Positions 18,180 to 26,928 are shown, counted from the first letter of the stretch. The stretch: DNA of 64,000 nucleotides from DATAOG01 sp963753685 (GCA_963753685.1 CAVWDE010000022.1:124001-188000); one strand, 5' to 3'. A program made the numbers and translations. The notes: generated by a model from the sequence alone, not told the origin.

Positions 18180-18617
18180 ATGGAGCAGCGCCTCAGCCTG
18201 GTCACGCTTGGGGTCGCCGACCTGGAGCGATCGCGCCGCTTTTACGAGGACGGGCTCGGCTGGCGCCGGGGCAACGCCCATGCCGAGGTGGTGTTCTTCC
18301 AGATCGGCGGCGCGGTGCTGGCACTCTGGTCACGCCAGGAGCTGGCCAAGGATGCCCGGCTGCCCGACACGGGCGGCGGCTTCGGCGGCATCGCGCTCGC
18401 CTACAACACGCGCACGCGCGAGGAGGTCGACCAAGTGCTCGCCGAGGCCGAGGCGGCCGGCGGCACCATCCTGAGGCCCGCGCAGGACGCCCCCTGGGGC
18501 GGCTATACCGGCTATTTCGCCGATCCCGACGGCCATCCCTGGGAGGTCGCCTGGAACCCCGAGTGGACCCTGCTCGAGGACGGCAGCGTCCGGCTCGGGT
18601 CGCGAGCCGCACCCTGA
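18180..18617 (+). CDS. VOC (glyoxalase/bleomycin-resistance) family protein
   Basis: A 145-residue single-domain vicinal oxygen chelate protein. It opens with V-T-L-G-V-A-D-L-E-R-S-R-R-F-Y-E and ends with Y-F-A-D-P-D-G-H-P-W-E-V-A-W-N-P, the usual VOC half-repeats. ATG 18180 is preceded by AGAGGGAG. The AraC regulator directly upstream suggests induced expression. Such proteins may be lyases, dioxygenases or resistance-type binding proteins; the sequence does not decide. Confidence 0.85.
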   Translation: MEQRLSLVTLGVADLERSRRFYEDGLGWRRGNAHAEVVFFQIGGAVLALWSRQELAKDARLPDTGGGFGGIALAYNTRTREEVDQVLAEAEAAGGTILRPAQDAPWGGYTGYFADPDGHPWEVAWNPEWTLLEDGSVRLGSRAAP

Positions 18618-19249
18618 CCGGCAGCACGCCGCTCGGAATCGGGGCGGCGCGACCGAGTTCGGTGCGCCGGGGCCCCGGATCGCCGGCGGAGTCGCGAGCC
18701 GCTCCCCTGCGGCATGGCGCTATGGCGCCGCCCTACGCCAGCGCAGCCGAACAGACCTGGCCTTCCCAAGTTGCGACGGCCGCTCACCGCAAATCAACGA
18801 TTGCCAATGCATGATGCTTCGCACTCAAACCCAACAGGCGACCGATGCAACTTTCTCGCGATCTTACCTCCGACGGCCGCGCCAAGCCCGGCTCGGGCGT
18901 GGCCGCTTCTGCTGCGAGATGATCAAGCGTGGCATCCCGGAGAGCAAGATCGCCAGCTTGCCCGGGAGCAATTCGGTGGCAAGACTCGGTCGCTTGCGTC
19001 CGATGGTACGCGAGCAAGATGCGCACCGGCAAGATCTCGCCTGAACCTCCTGATTTGCGAGAAATTTCTGATATCGCCACCTCGCGCTCGGCCGCCTGCG
19101 AACAGCGCGGCCGCCCGCATCGTCGTGACGGGCCGCCGCTGATCCGCGCAGTGCGGGCAAGCGGACCGTGGACAGAGGCTGCCGGTTGTCGTGTTGCATG
19201 GCGGGCGGCGCGAAACCAGACGCCGGCGATGCAGCGGGGAGAATCGGCC
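18618..19249 (+). other. Gene-free stretch of about 630 bases
   Basis: No convincing gene. The central part (about 18780-19070) has lower GC and mixed composition. It holds a short 77-codon frame (18811-19044) whose product I cannot recognise, and another frame opposite it that looks like a shadow. It may be the remnant of an inserted element. Confidence 0.4.
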
Positions 19250-20413
19250 ATGCGGCGGAGCGAGGAACGGATTCTGACCACCCATGCCGGCAGCCTGCCG
19301 CGGCCGCCGGAGCTGGTCCGGCTGTACGTGCGCCGGGCCGCGGGCGAGCCGGTCGACGCCGCCGCGATCGAGACCGCCGGCCGGGCCGCGCTGGCGTGGG
19401 TCGTGCCCCGGCAGATCGAGGCCGGGATCGACGTCGGCAACAATGGCGAGCAGCAGCGCGAGGGCTTCTTCCTCTACGTCCAGCGCCGGATGAGCGGCTT
19501 CGGCGGCAGCTGGCAGCGGCGCCAGCGGGGCGATGCCGTACGCTACCCGGTGTTCCTGCGCATGCTCGAGGAGCAGCAGGCGAGCCGCAAGGCGGTCAGC
19601 AACTTCCGGCAGCCGAAAGCGACCGGCCCGGTGCGCTACCTCGATCCGGCCGCGGTCCACGCCGAATGCGACGATTTCCGGGCGGCGCTCGATGCGGCCG
19701 ACGGCGGCTTCGTCGAGCCGTTCCTGACCGCCCCCTCGCCCGGGATCATCGCCGCGGCCATGAAGAACGAACACTACGACACCGAGGAGGCCTATCTCGA
19801 AGCACTCGCGGATGCGCTCAAGGTCGAGTACCAGGCGATCGTCGGCCACGGCTTCCTGTTGCAGCTCGACTGCCCGGACTTGGCCCTCGAGCGCCACATC
19901 TCCTACCAGGACCGGCCGCTCGCCGATTTTCTCGGCTTTGTCGAGCGGGTCGTGACCGCGATCAATCGCGCGCTCGAGAACGTCCCGCGCGAGCGCGTCC
20001 GCCTGCACGTCTGCTGGGGCAACTACGAGGGGCCGCACGATCTGGACGTGCCGCTCGCCGACATCCTGCCGGTGATCCGGCAGGCCAAGGTCGGCGGTTT
20101 GGTGTTCCCGTTCGCCAACCCGCGCCACGCGCACGAATACCACTGCTTCGAGCACGGCGGGCTGGACGACGACCAGATCCTGGTCGCGGGCGTGATCGAC
20201 ACGCTCACCAACTTCGTCGAGCATCCCGAGGTGGTCGCCGAGCGGATCGAGCGGGTGGCCCGCGCGGTCGGCGACCCCACGCGCGTGCTCGCCGGCACCG
20301 ACTGCGGCTTCGACACCTCGGCCGGCATGGGCCGGGTCGCCGAGGACGTCGTCTGGGCCAAGCTCCGGTCGCTCCGCGACGGCGCCCGGCTCGCGTCAGA
20401 GCGATTGTTCTAG
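19250..20413 (+). CDS. MetE C-terminal-domain-like methyltransferase
   Basis: A 387-residue protein related to the catalytic half of cobalamin-independent methionine synthase (UROD/MetE-like fold). The N-terminus T-T-H-A-G-S-L-P-R-P is typical of stand-alone family members. Zinc ligands can be seen as His and Cys in L-H-V-C-W-G-N-Y and Cys in G-T-D-C-G-F-D-T. The full MetE N-terminal half is absent, so the methyl donor may not be folylpolyglutamate. An ATG at 19229 is also in frame; I chose 19250 because GGGGAG precedes it. It is monocistronic, convergent with the dapB-like gene. Methylation of homocysteine or another thiol is likely. Confidence 0.85.
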   Translation: MRRSEERILTTHAGSLPRPPELVRLYVRRAAGEPVDAAAIETAGRAALAWVVPRQIEAGIDVGNNGEQQREGFFLYVQRRMSGFGGSWQRRQRGDAVRYPVFLRMLEEQQASRKAVSNFRQPKATGPVRYLDPAAVHAECDDFRAALDAADGGFVEPFLTAPSPGIIAAAMKNEHYDTEEAYLEALADALKVEYQAIVGHGFLLQLDCPDLALERHISYQDRPLADFLGFVERVVTAINRALENVPRERVRLHVCWGNYEGPHDLDVPLADILPVIRQAKVGGLVFPFANPRHAHEYHCFEHGGLDDDQILVAGVIDTLTNFVEHPEVVAERIERVARAVGDPTRVLAGTDCGFDTSAGMGRVAEDVVWAKLRSLRDGARLASERLF

Positions 20414-20469
20414 GCCATCGGACACAAACCGCCGCTTCCCGCCCGGATGGCCCAACGCTGGGTAGCGGC

Positions 20470-21276
20470 TCAGCCCTTCGACTGCAGCATGTCATCCATG
20501 CCGTAAAAGCCAGGCGCTTGGCTGGCAATCCACACTGCAGCATCCAAAGTAGCTGTAGCGAAGGCCTTATAATCCGTCACCCGGCTGATGATCTCAAGCC
20601 GTTGGCCCGGACCCGCGAAAAAAACAGAGTTCTCGCAGACCACGTCGCCGCCACGCGCCGAGGAAAAACCGATGCTGCCACGCTTGCGCTTGGGCGTTTC
20701 TCCGTGGCGCGCAGTCACCATGACATCGGACAGAGCAACGCCACGCCCGTTTGCAGCATATTCGGCTAGCTCCAGAGCTGTGCCGGATGGCGAATCGATC
20801 TTGTCCCAAGGATGGAAATCGAATATCTCAATGTCGAATTGATCGCCGAGCAGTCGTGCAGCGGTCCGCACCAGTTCGTACATCGCGATTACCGAGATGC
20901 TCATGTTCGCCGCCAGCATGACCGGCAACGATCTACCGGCTTCGATCAATTTGGCGTGCTGTGCTTCATCGAAGCCAGTCGTGCCGATCATAACCGGGGT
21001 CTGATGGCTGATGGCAACTGGCAGCAAAGACATCGTTGCCGACGCCGCACTGTAGTCGACGATGACATCGACCGCACTGCAAAGCGCGCCAGCATCATCA
21101 ATGACCTGAAGTCCGAGCGGCGGCAAACCCGCTAGCGTGCCAAGATCCTCGCCAATCTTTGGTGAGTCGGATCTGTCGCAACCGCCCCCGAGCGTACAGA
21201 CGTTGCTATCTGTTATGGCCTTAATCAGCATGGTGCCCATATGGCCGGCAGCGCCGTGCAGTCCGATCTTGGTCAT
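20470..21276 (-). CDS. DapB-like dihydrodipicolinate reductase (low-GC, probably acquired)
   Basis: A 268-residue DapB-family reductase. The N-terminal nucleotide motif is G-A-A-G-H-M-G. The catalytic block reads F-D-F-H-P-W-D-K-I-D-S-P-S-G-T-A, keeping the general-acid His (155) and Lys (159) of DapB, while the second His of the usual H-H pair is Pro156. The later R-G-G-D-V-V-C-E-N-S-V-F-F block also differs from R-G-G-D-I-V-G-E-H-T. Start 21276 is set by AAGGGAG upstream. Base composition is clearly lower in GC than neighbours, and there is no other lysine gene nearby. It may be a second, transferred copy or a paralogue with a changed substrate. Reductase class is secure; the substrate is less so. 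Confidence 0.8.
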   Translation of the reverse strand: MTKIGLHGAAGHMGTMLIKAITDSNVCTLGGGCDRSDSPKIGEDLGTLAGLPPLGLQVIDDAGALCSAVDVIVDYSAASATMSLLPVAISHQTPVMIGTTGFDEAQHAKLIEAGRSLPVMLAANMSISVIAMYELVRTAARLLGDQFDIEIFDFHPWDKIDSPSGTALELAEYAANGRGVALSDVMVTARHGETPKRKRGSIGFSSARGGDVVCENSVFFAGPGQRLEIISRVTDYKAFATATLDAAVWIASQAPGFYGMDDMLQSKG

Positions 21277-21784
21277 TTCTAACGGACTCCCTTTCATTTC
21301 ATTGATAGGCCCAGCCGAACTGATCCCGAAGCCAGACATATCACGACCCGCTCGATCCGGAAACCCATCATCTGGCATGTACTACCCTCTCTTGGTAGTC
21401 ACTATCGGGCGTTTGTATCGAAGCATAAGTGGTTGATCTCAAACGCCAAATGCCTGCTGTCTGGGATTGCCGCTCCGGGTGCTGTGGACGCTCCCAATCC
21501 GGCGTCCAGGTGCCACACAGCGCTGCTTGGTCAGGAAGCCGCCGATCTGGCCACAAGGGATCGTATAGACGCGTCAGCGAGGATGACGGGAACGCCGCGG
21601 TCAACGGACATGTCCGGTCTGCCATAGCCGTCACGAGCCCGAGTGGCTCGAGGCGGCCGCCTGACCCCGGGTGCGACTGGCCGGGGCTGGCGGCGGGGGC
21701 GGAAGTCAGTTCCCTGGCCGATCTCGACGGCCGGTCGGACCCGTGATAGGCACGTCGACGCCAAGCAACCACGGAAGCCCGCCG
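21277..21784. other. Spacer between the dapB-like and aminotransferase genes
   Basis: About 500 bases with no supported gene. The first 150 bases, upstream of the dapB-like gene, keep its lower GC and hold the inverted repeat. From about 21600 composition returns to the GC-rich background. Short frames here look like shadows. Both divergent promoters must lie within it. Confidence 0.4.
21381..21399. promoter_or_regulatory. Inverted repeat upstream of the dapB-like gene
   Basis: ACTACC (21381-21386) and GGTAGT (21394-21399) form a perfect six-base inverted repeat around CTCTCTT, about 105 bases before the dapB-like start. Size and position fit a repressor operator (for example GntR-type), but no regulator gene is adjacent. 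Confidence 0.35.
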
Positions 21785-22969
21785 ATGACCGTCGCCAGCG
21801 GCCGCGAGTTCCTGATGATCCCTGGGCCGACCACGGTGCCCGACGAGGTGCTGGCCGCGATGCATCGGCCGGCGATCGACATCTATTCGGGCGCCCTGAT
21901 CGAGGTCACCGAGAGCTGCATCGCCGATCTGGGCGACATCTTTCGGACCGACGGGCGGGTCTACGTCTATGCCGCCAATGGCCACGGCGCGTGGGAGGCG
22001 GCGCTGACCAACGTGCTCTCGCGCGGCGAGGCGGTGCTGGCGCTGGAGAGCGGCCGGTTCGCGCGCGCCTGGGGCGAGATGGCGGCGATGCTCGGGGTCG
22101 AGGTCGAACTGCTGCCGGGCTCGCTGCGGCGGGCGGTCGACCCGGCGGCGCTCGAGGCGCGCCTGCGCGCCGATCCGGCGGGCAGGGTCAAGGCGGTGCT
22201 GGCGGTGCAGGTCGACACCGCCTCGGGCGTGGTCAACGACATCGCAGCCCTGCGCCGCGCGATCGACGCCGCAGGCCACGGCGCGCTCCTGATGGTCGAC
22301 ACCATCGCCTCGCTCGCGACCATGCCGTTCGAGATGGACGGCTGGGGCGTCGACGTCGCGGTCGCGGGCGCGCAGAAGGGCCTGATGACGCCGCCGGGGC
22401 TCGGTTTCGTCGCCGCCGGCGAGCGCGCGCTCGCGGCCCACCGGGCGGCGGGGCTGCGCACGCTGTACTGGGACTGGACCGCGCGCGAGGGGCCCGAGCA
22501 CTATCAGAGATACTGCGGCACGCCGCCCGAGCATCTGATGTTCGGCCTGCGCCGGGCGCTCGACCTGCTGCTCGCCGAGGGTCTCGAAGCCGTGTTCCGG
22601 CGCCATCGCCTGCTGGCCGAGGCGGTGCGCCGCGCCGTGCTGGTGTGGGCCGAGGGCGGGGCGCTGGAGCTCAACATCGAGCGGCCGCAGGAGCGCGCCG
22701 ATTCGGTCACCACCATCCTCTTGCACGGGCTCGAGCCCGAGGTCCTGCGCGAATACTGCCGGCGGCATTGCGGCGTGGTGCTCGGCATCGGCATCGGCGA
22801 GCTCAGCGGCCGCGCGTTCCGGATCGGCCACATGGGCCATGTCAACGCGCCGATGATCATCGGCACGCTCGGCGCGGTCGAGATGGCGCTGGCCGCGCTC
22901 GCCGTGCCCCACGGCCGGGGCGGCGTGCAGGCCGCGGTCGACTGGCTCGGGCAGTCGGTACCGCCCTGA
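21785..22969 (+). CDS. Class V aminotransferase, serine/alanine-glyoxylate type
   Basis: A 394-residue PLP-dependent transaminase. The start has the family motif M-I-P-G-P-T-T-V-P. The PLP lysine is Lys198 in A-G-A-Q-K-G-L-M-T-P-P-G-L-G-F, matching serine-glyoxylate aminotransferases (S-Q-K-G-L-M). The phosphate/pyridine Asp lies in L-L-M-V-D-T-I-A-S-L. ATG 21785 was chosen because homologous sequence begins there. It probably transfers amino groups between serine or alanine and glyoxylate. It is divergent from the dapB-like gene and otherwise alone. Confidence 0.88.
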   Translation: MTVASGREFLMIPGPTTVPDEVLAAMHRPAIDIYSGALIEVTESCIADLGDIFRTDGRVYVYAANGHGAWEAALTNVLSRGEAVLALESGRFARAWGEMAAMLGVEVELLPGSLRRAVDPAALEARLRADPAGRVKAVLAVQVDTASGVVNDIAALRRAIDAAGHGALLMVDTIASLATMPFEMDGWGVDVAVAGAQKGLMTPPGLGFVAAGERALAAHRAAGLRTLYWDWTAREGPEHYQRYCGTPPEHLMFGLRRALDLLLAEGLEAVFRRHRLLAEAVRRAVLVWAEGGALELNIERPQERADSVTTILLHGLEPEVLREYCRRHCGVVLGIGIGELSGRAFRIGHMGHVNAPMIIGTLGAVEMALAALAVPHGRGGVQAAVDWLGQSVPP

Positions 22970-23093
22970 GCCTGGCGCGTCGCGCAGCGCTCCCCTGTCG
23001 TGCAGGGCAGTCGGCGGTCCGCCCGCAGGCCTGCGAAGTCAGGTCCTGCCGGCCTCCGCCTCGCTCGGCCTGCGCCGCGGCTCCGCCGGCGGC

Positions 23094-23528
23094 TCAGGCA
23101 CCGCCGTGAATGTAGTCCTGCAGCATGTGGGTCTCGACCTCGAGCTCCTTGAGGCGGTGCTTGACCACGTCACCGATGCTGATGATCCCGAGCAGCTCGC
23201 CGTCCTTGACCACCGGCAGGTGGCGGAAGCGGCCGTCGGTCATGGTCTTCATCAGCTTCTCGAGCCCGTCGTCCGGGGCGCAGGTCACGACGTCCGCGGT
23301 CATCAGCTCGGCGACCGTCATCCGCAGCAGCCCGGCACCATAGTCCGCGAGGCCGCGCGCCAGATCGCGCTCGGAGATGATGCCGCACAGCCGGCCGTCC
23401 GGATCGGTGACCACGACCGCGCCGATCCGCTTCTGCTTGAGCAGGCCCGCGACTTCGGCAATCGTCGCCTCGGGCCGCGTGCCGACCACGTTGCTGCCCT
23501 TGGCTGAGAGTATCTGGGCGATGAGCAT
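23094..23528 (-). CDS. Two-CBS-domain protein
   Basis: A 144-residue protein made only of a CBS pair: residues about 10-65 (I-G-A-V-V-V-T-D-P-D-G-R-L-C-G-I-I-S-E-R-D) and 75-130 (R-H-L-P-V-V-K-D-G-E-L-L-G-I-I-S-I-G-D-V-V). The S-E-R-D and S-I-G-D turns are the usual adenosyl-ligand positions. Such stand-alone proteins sense nucleotides such as AMP or ATP; the partner is unknown. It has its own promoter region and is not in an operon. Confidence 0.9.
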   Translation of the reverse strand: MLIAQILSAKGSNVVGTRPEATIAEVAGLLKQKRIGAVVVTDPDGRLCGIISERDLARGLADYGAGLLRMTVAELMTADVVTCAPDDGLEKLMKTMTDGRFRHLPVVKDGELLGIISIGDVVKHRLKELEVETHMLQDYIHGGA

Positions 23529-23682
23529 ACGCTTGACCCCCTGTCAGGTCCGACCGCGGCGCTCTCGCGCATTGCGCTATTGATGCATCTCACCAGAAAC
23601 CGGCGATCAGGTCCAGCAATTCGCGCGCCGACCTGCCCGGGCCGGCCTGTGTCGTCGGTTGTCGTCGGTCCGGAAGTTCTGA

Positions 23683-23711
23683 TTGCATGTGATCATATTC
23701 CTATATACTAT
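23683..23711 (+). promoter_or_regulatory. Sigma-70-like promoter of the PEGA/patatin pair
   Basis: TTGCAT (23683-23688) is followed after 17 bases by TACTAT (23706-23711), or after 15 by TATACT (23704-23709), in an AT-rich island rare for this window. It lies about 60 bases before the next start. Confidence 0.5.
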
Positions 23712-23770
23712 GAATTGGGTCCGCGGCGCGCCGGGGACGTCGCGGATCGCATGGGCCTGGAGACGAGCCG

Positions 23771-24007
23771 ATGGAATTCGTCGTCGTGCGCTACCCGGAA
23801 CGGCGTCCGGTCTTCATCGACGGTCGGGAAGCCGGCCGGACAGGCCAGATGCTGCTGGTGGAGGAAGGGCATCACGTCCTCGATCTGGGCGCGCCCCGGA
23901 ACTACCAGCCGGGCCAGCTCGACTTCGAGGTCAGGGGCACCAGCTCCGTGACCCCGCTCGAGCTCGCGTTCACGCCGCAGACGGCGCGCGCACAGAGGGT
24001 CGCCTGA
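23771..24007 (+). CDS. Small PEGA-like protein
   Basis: A 78-residue protein with no signal peptide. It reads as a short beta-rich domain, P-V-F-I-D-G-R-E-A-G-R-T-G-Q-M-L-L-V-E-E-G-H-H-V-L-D-L-G, the pattern of PEGA domains. Its stop overlaps the patatin start (TGATG), so the two are coupled in translation. Function is unknown; it may bind the surface or help the lipoprotein phospholipase. Confidence 0.6.
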   Translation: MEFVVVRYPERRPVFIDGREAGRTGQMLLVEEGHHVLDLGAPRNYQPGQLDFEVRGTSSVTPLELAFTPQTARAQRVA

Positions 24008-25407
24008 TGGACCGGTGGCGCCGGACGCTCGCGGCCGCATCGCTGGCCGCGGCCGGCGGCTGTGCCCAGTTCCCGCTCAACCCGCCGCTCGAGCACTACC
24101 AGGCAGGCGCCGGCTATCGGTTCGCCAATCTCACCCACGAGCACAACTCCGACAGCCTGTTCGTCGTGCTCACCTTCTCCGGCGGCGGCACCCGGGCGGC
24201 CGCGCTGGCCTACGGCGTCCTCGAGGCGCTGCGCGCGACCCCGATCGTCTGGCAGGGCGAGCGCCGCTCCCTGCTCGACGAGGTCGACGTGATCTCGTCG
24301 GTGTCCGGCGGCAGCTTCACCGCCGCCTACTACGCCCTCAAGCGCGAGCAGGCGTTCGACGACTTCGAGACCGTGTTCCTCAAACGCGACATCGAGGCCG
24401 ACCTCGCGAGCCAGCTGCTGTCGCCGGTCACCTGGTTGCGCCTCGTATCGCCGACTTTCGATCGGATCGACCTCGCGGCCGAGTCCTACGACCGGCAGAT
24501 CTTCGGCGGCGCCACCTATGCCGATCTGCTGCGGGACGGCCGCCGGCCGTTCCTCATCGTCAACGCGACCGACATGTCGGCGGGCGCGGCCTTTCCCCTC
24601 ACCCAGGACCGGTTCGACCTGCTCTGCTCGGACCTCTCGCAACTGCCGCTCGGGCGCGCGGTGGCGGCGTCGTCGGCGTTCCCGGTCCTGCTCAGCCCGC
24701 TCACGATCAAGAGCTATGCCGGCCATTGCGGCTATCAGCCGCCGCCCTGGATCGAGCAGGCGACCAGGGACTACCAGGCCAACCCGCGCCGCTACTGGAA
24801 GGCCCGGCTCGCGCAGAGCTACCTGAACCCGGAGCGCGCCTGGATCCACCTTCTGGATGGCGGCATCGCCGACAATATCGGCCTGCGCGGTCCCCTGGAC
24901 TCGATCGCCTCCAACGACAGCCCCTGGAGTCTGGTCAACGCGATCAATCAGGGCCGGATCAGGAAGCTCGTGGTCATCACCGTCAACGCCAGGTCCGACC
25001 CGGATCTGAACTGGGACCAGAGCAGCCAGGCGCCGGGCATCCTCGACGTCCTCAACACCGCGGCCGGCACCTCGATCGACAACTACTCCTTCGAGACGAT
25101 CGACCTTTTGCGCCAGCAGTTCAAGGAGTACGAGCGCGCGGAAGGGGACTATGCGGGCTGCCGGGCCCTCCTGAGGGGCCAGTGCCGGGGCGCAAAGATG
25201 CCGTTCTCGGCACCGCCCCATGCCGACTATTACCGCATCAACGTCGAGTTCGATGCCCTGGCGGATGCCAGGGAGCGGAGCTACTTCAAGAACCTGCCGA
25301 CCTCGTTCAAGCTGCCGGCGGCGGCGGTCGACCGCCTGCGCGAGGTCGGCGGGCGCCTGCTGCGCCAATCCGACAGCTTCCGGAAGTTGATCGGCAGCCT
25401 GCAATAG
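24007..25407 (+). CDS. Patatin-like phospholipase lipoprotein
   Basis: A 466-residue lipoprotein. The signal peptide ends in A-A-G-G-C, giving a lipid-anchored protein. The patatin fold shows the oxyanion motif S-G-G-G-T-R near residues 58-63. The nucleophile Ser100 sits in S-V-S-G-G, with Ser instead of Gly at the first position of GxSxG, and the catalytic Asp is in L-L-D-G-G-I-A-D-N. A long C-terminal region has one cysteine pair (C-R-A-L-L-R-G-Q-C). Lipid acyl hydrolysis in the envelope is expected. It is coupled to the PEGA-like gene upstream. Resembles proteobacterial patatin lipoproteins of unknown physiological role. Confidence 0.85.
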   Translation: MDRWRRTLAAASLAAAGGCAQFPLNPPLEHYQAGAGYRFANLTHEHNSDSLFVVLTFSGGGTRAAALAYGVLEALRATPIVWQGERRSLLDEVDVISSVSGGSFTAAYYALKREQAFDDFETVFLKRDIEADLASQLLSPVTWLRLVSPTFDRIDLAAESYDRQIFGGATYADLLRDGRRPFLIVNATDMSAGAAFPLTQDRFDLLCSDLSQLPLGRAVAASSAFPVLLSPLTIKSYAGHCGYQPPPWIEQATRDYQANPRRYWKARLAQSYLNPERAWIHLLDGGIADNIGLRGPLDSIASNDSPWSLVNAINQGRIRKLVVITVNARSDPDLNWDQSSQAPGILDVLNTAAGTSIDNYSFETIDLLRQQFKEYERAEGDYAGCRALLRGQCRGAKMPFSAPPHADYYRINVEFDALADARERSYFKNLPTSFKLPAAAVDRLREVGGRLLRQSDSFRKLIGSLQ

Positions 25408-25471
25408 TTGCTTCCCAGGCCCACCCGCGGCACAAATCCCACCGGGTACTCATCCAGAGGACAGACTCAGC

Positions 25472-25927
25472 ATGATCATCGGCCTGGTCGTCCACGTGCT
25501 CGCCGCAATCATCTGGGTCGGCGGCATGTTCTTCGCGTATGTCGTGCTGCGGCCGGTCGCGGGCGAGCTCGAGCCGGGGCCGCGCCTGGCGCTGTGGCGC
25601 GGCGTGTTCGGGCGCTTCTTCCCCTGGGTGTGGGCGAGCATCGTGGGCCTTCTGGTAAGCGGCTACGGCATGCTGCTGTTCGGCCTCGGCGGCTTTGCCA
25701 CAGCCGGCGTGCACGTGCATGTGATGCAGCTGATCGGCCTGATCATGATGGCGCTCTTCCTGCACCTCTACTTCGCGCCCTGGCGGCGCTTCCAGCGCGC
25801 CCTCGAAAAGGGCGATCCGGCCGCGGCCGCCCGCCAGCTCGGCCAGATCCGGACCATCGTCCTGATCAACCTGACGCTCGGTCTGATCACCGCGGCGATC
25901 GGCGCCAGCGGCCGCTACTGGGGTTGA
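25472..25927 (+). CDS. CopD-like four-helix membrane protein
   Basis: A 151-residue membrane protein with four hydrophobic segments, a His near the start (V-V-H-V-L-A-A-I-I-W-V-G-G-M) and His residues in H-V-H-V-M-Q-L-I-G and L-H-L-Y-F. This is the pattern of CopD/DUF2269-type proteins, in which His residues may bind haem or copper. It stands 64 bases after the patatin gene, possibly in the same transcript. No copper gene is adjacent. Confidence 0.6.
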   Translation: MIIGLVVHVLAAIIWVGGMFFAYVVLRPVAGELEPGPRLALWRGVFGRFFPWVWASIVGLLVSGYGMLLFGLGGFATAGVHVHVMQLIGLIMMALFLHLYFAPWRRFQRALEKGDPAAAARQLGQIRTIVLINLTLGLITAAIGASGRYWG

Positions 25928-26105
25928 ACCGGGGGCCTCACGTTCCAGTTCACATTTGCCTCGGAAACGAGTAAAGTCCGTCCAAATCGCGCCGCCGCCA
26001 CGAGAGACTGCCTCCGTTCAGCGACCGACGCCGTTCCAGTCAGGGTATTAGCCCTGTCCTACCGACGACCCGAAGAAGGCGCCTGCGCCGAGAGGAGTTC
26101 TGTCT

Positions 26106-26318
26106 ATGCCCGTGGGCACTGTGAAGTGGTTCAACCCGACCAAGGGTTTCGGTTTCATTCAACCCGACAGCGGCGGCAAGGATGTGTTCGTTCACATCTC
26201 GGCGGTGCAGCGCGCAGGGCTCGAGAGCCTCGAAGAGGGGCAGCGGATCGAGTTCCAGGTCGTGCCTGGCCGGGACGGACGCACCTCGGCTGACCAGCTG
26301 AAGGTGCCGAACGACTAA
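26106..26318 (+). CDS. Cold-shock domain protein
   Basis: A 70-residue single cold-shock domain. RNP1 reads K-G-F-G-F-I-Q and RNP2 V-F-V-H-I. It begins G-T-V-K-W-F-N, as in CspA. It should act as an RNA chaperone. GAGAGGAG lies nine bases before ATG. The leader of about 180 bases to the preceding gene leaves room for the structured 5' region typical of csp messages. The stop overlaps the convergent ruvX end by four bases. Confidence 0.95.
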   Translation: MPVGTVKWFNPTKGFGFIQPDSGGKDVFVHISAVQRAGLESLEEGQRIEFQVVPGRDGRTSADQLKVPND

Positions 26319-26908
26319 GCCTCGTCCGGGCGCTCGCGCGCCGCCCTGCTCTCGAGCCGGGCGAGCGCATCGAGCGCATCCTGGAGGATGGCGGCGGCGG
26401 CGAGCGCGTCGAGGCGATCGGCGCGCTTGGGCCTGCGGAGTTGTGCCAGATCGGCCGCCTCTTCGGCGGCGAAGGTCGAGAGACGCTCGTCCCAGAGCAG
26501 GATCGGCAGGCCGAGTGCCCTGTCCAGGCGTTCGGCGAAGGCACCGACCGCCTGACAGCGCGGCCCCTCGCTGCCGTCCATGTTGAGCGGCCAGCCGATC
26601 ACCAGAGCACCTGCCTGACGCTCGCGGATCACCGCCTGCAGTTGCTCGAGGTCCTGCGCCCAGGCCCTGCGCCGGATCGTGATCAGCGGGGTCGCAAGGC
26701 GCCAGCCGGCATCCGCGCCGGCGAGGCCGACCGCCCGCTTGCTGACGTCGAGGGCAAGCAGACCGGGGCGGCGCTGCCTTGGTTCGGCGTTCAGGCGCCG
26801 CCTGGGTTCGGCCTCCAGGCGCAGCCTGGCGAGCCAGGGCTCGAGGTTGCCTGCGATCGGCAAGGGGTATAATTTCCGCCGCGCGTTGCCGCCGGTCGAC
26901 GGGCTCAT
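26315..26908 (-). CDS. ruvX: Putative Holliday junction resolvase / pre-16S rRNA nuclease (YqgF family)
   Basis: A 197-residue RNase H-fold protein. Active-site Asp is in A-L-D-V-S-K-R-A-V-G-L-A, Glu in W-D-E-R-L-S-T, and a second Asp in D-R-L-D-A-L-A-A-A-A-I-L-Q. G-W-P-L-N-M-D-G-S-E-G is also characteristic. The known role is 16S rRNA 5' maturation. The first 48 residues are an extra, basic, repeat-like extension (R-L-R-L-E-A-E-P, R-R-L-N-A-E-P), so a later start is possible. Divergent from gatC, an arrangement common in alphaproteobacteria. Confidence 0.88.
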   Translation of the reverse strand: MSPSTGGNARRKLYPLPIAGNLEPWLARLRLEAEPRRRLNAEPRQRRPGLLALDVSKRAVGLAGADAGWRLATPLITIRRRAWAQDLEQLQAVIRERQAGALVIGWPLNMDGSEGPRCQAVGAFAERLDRALGLPILLWDERLSTFAAEEAADLAQLRRPKRADRLDALAAAAILQDALDALARLESRAARERPDEA

Positions 26909-26928
26909 GTCGGCCCTGGCGTTGGGGA

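Noticed and set aside
18811..19044. A 77-codon plus-strand frame in the gene-free stretch
   Set aside because: No good ribosome binding site and no motif I can name; could be an element remnant but not supportable as a gene.
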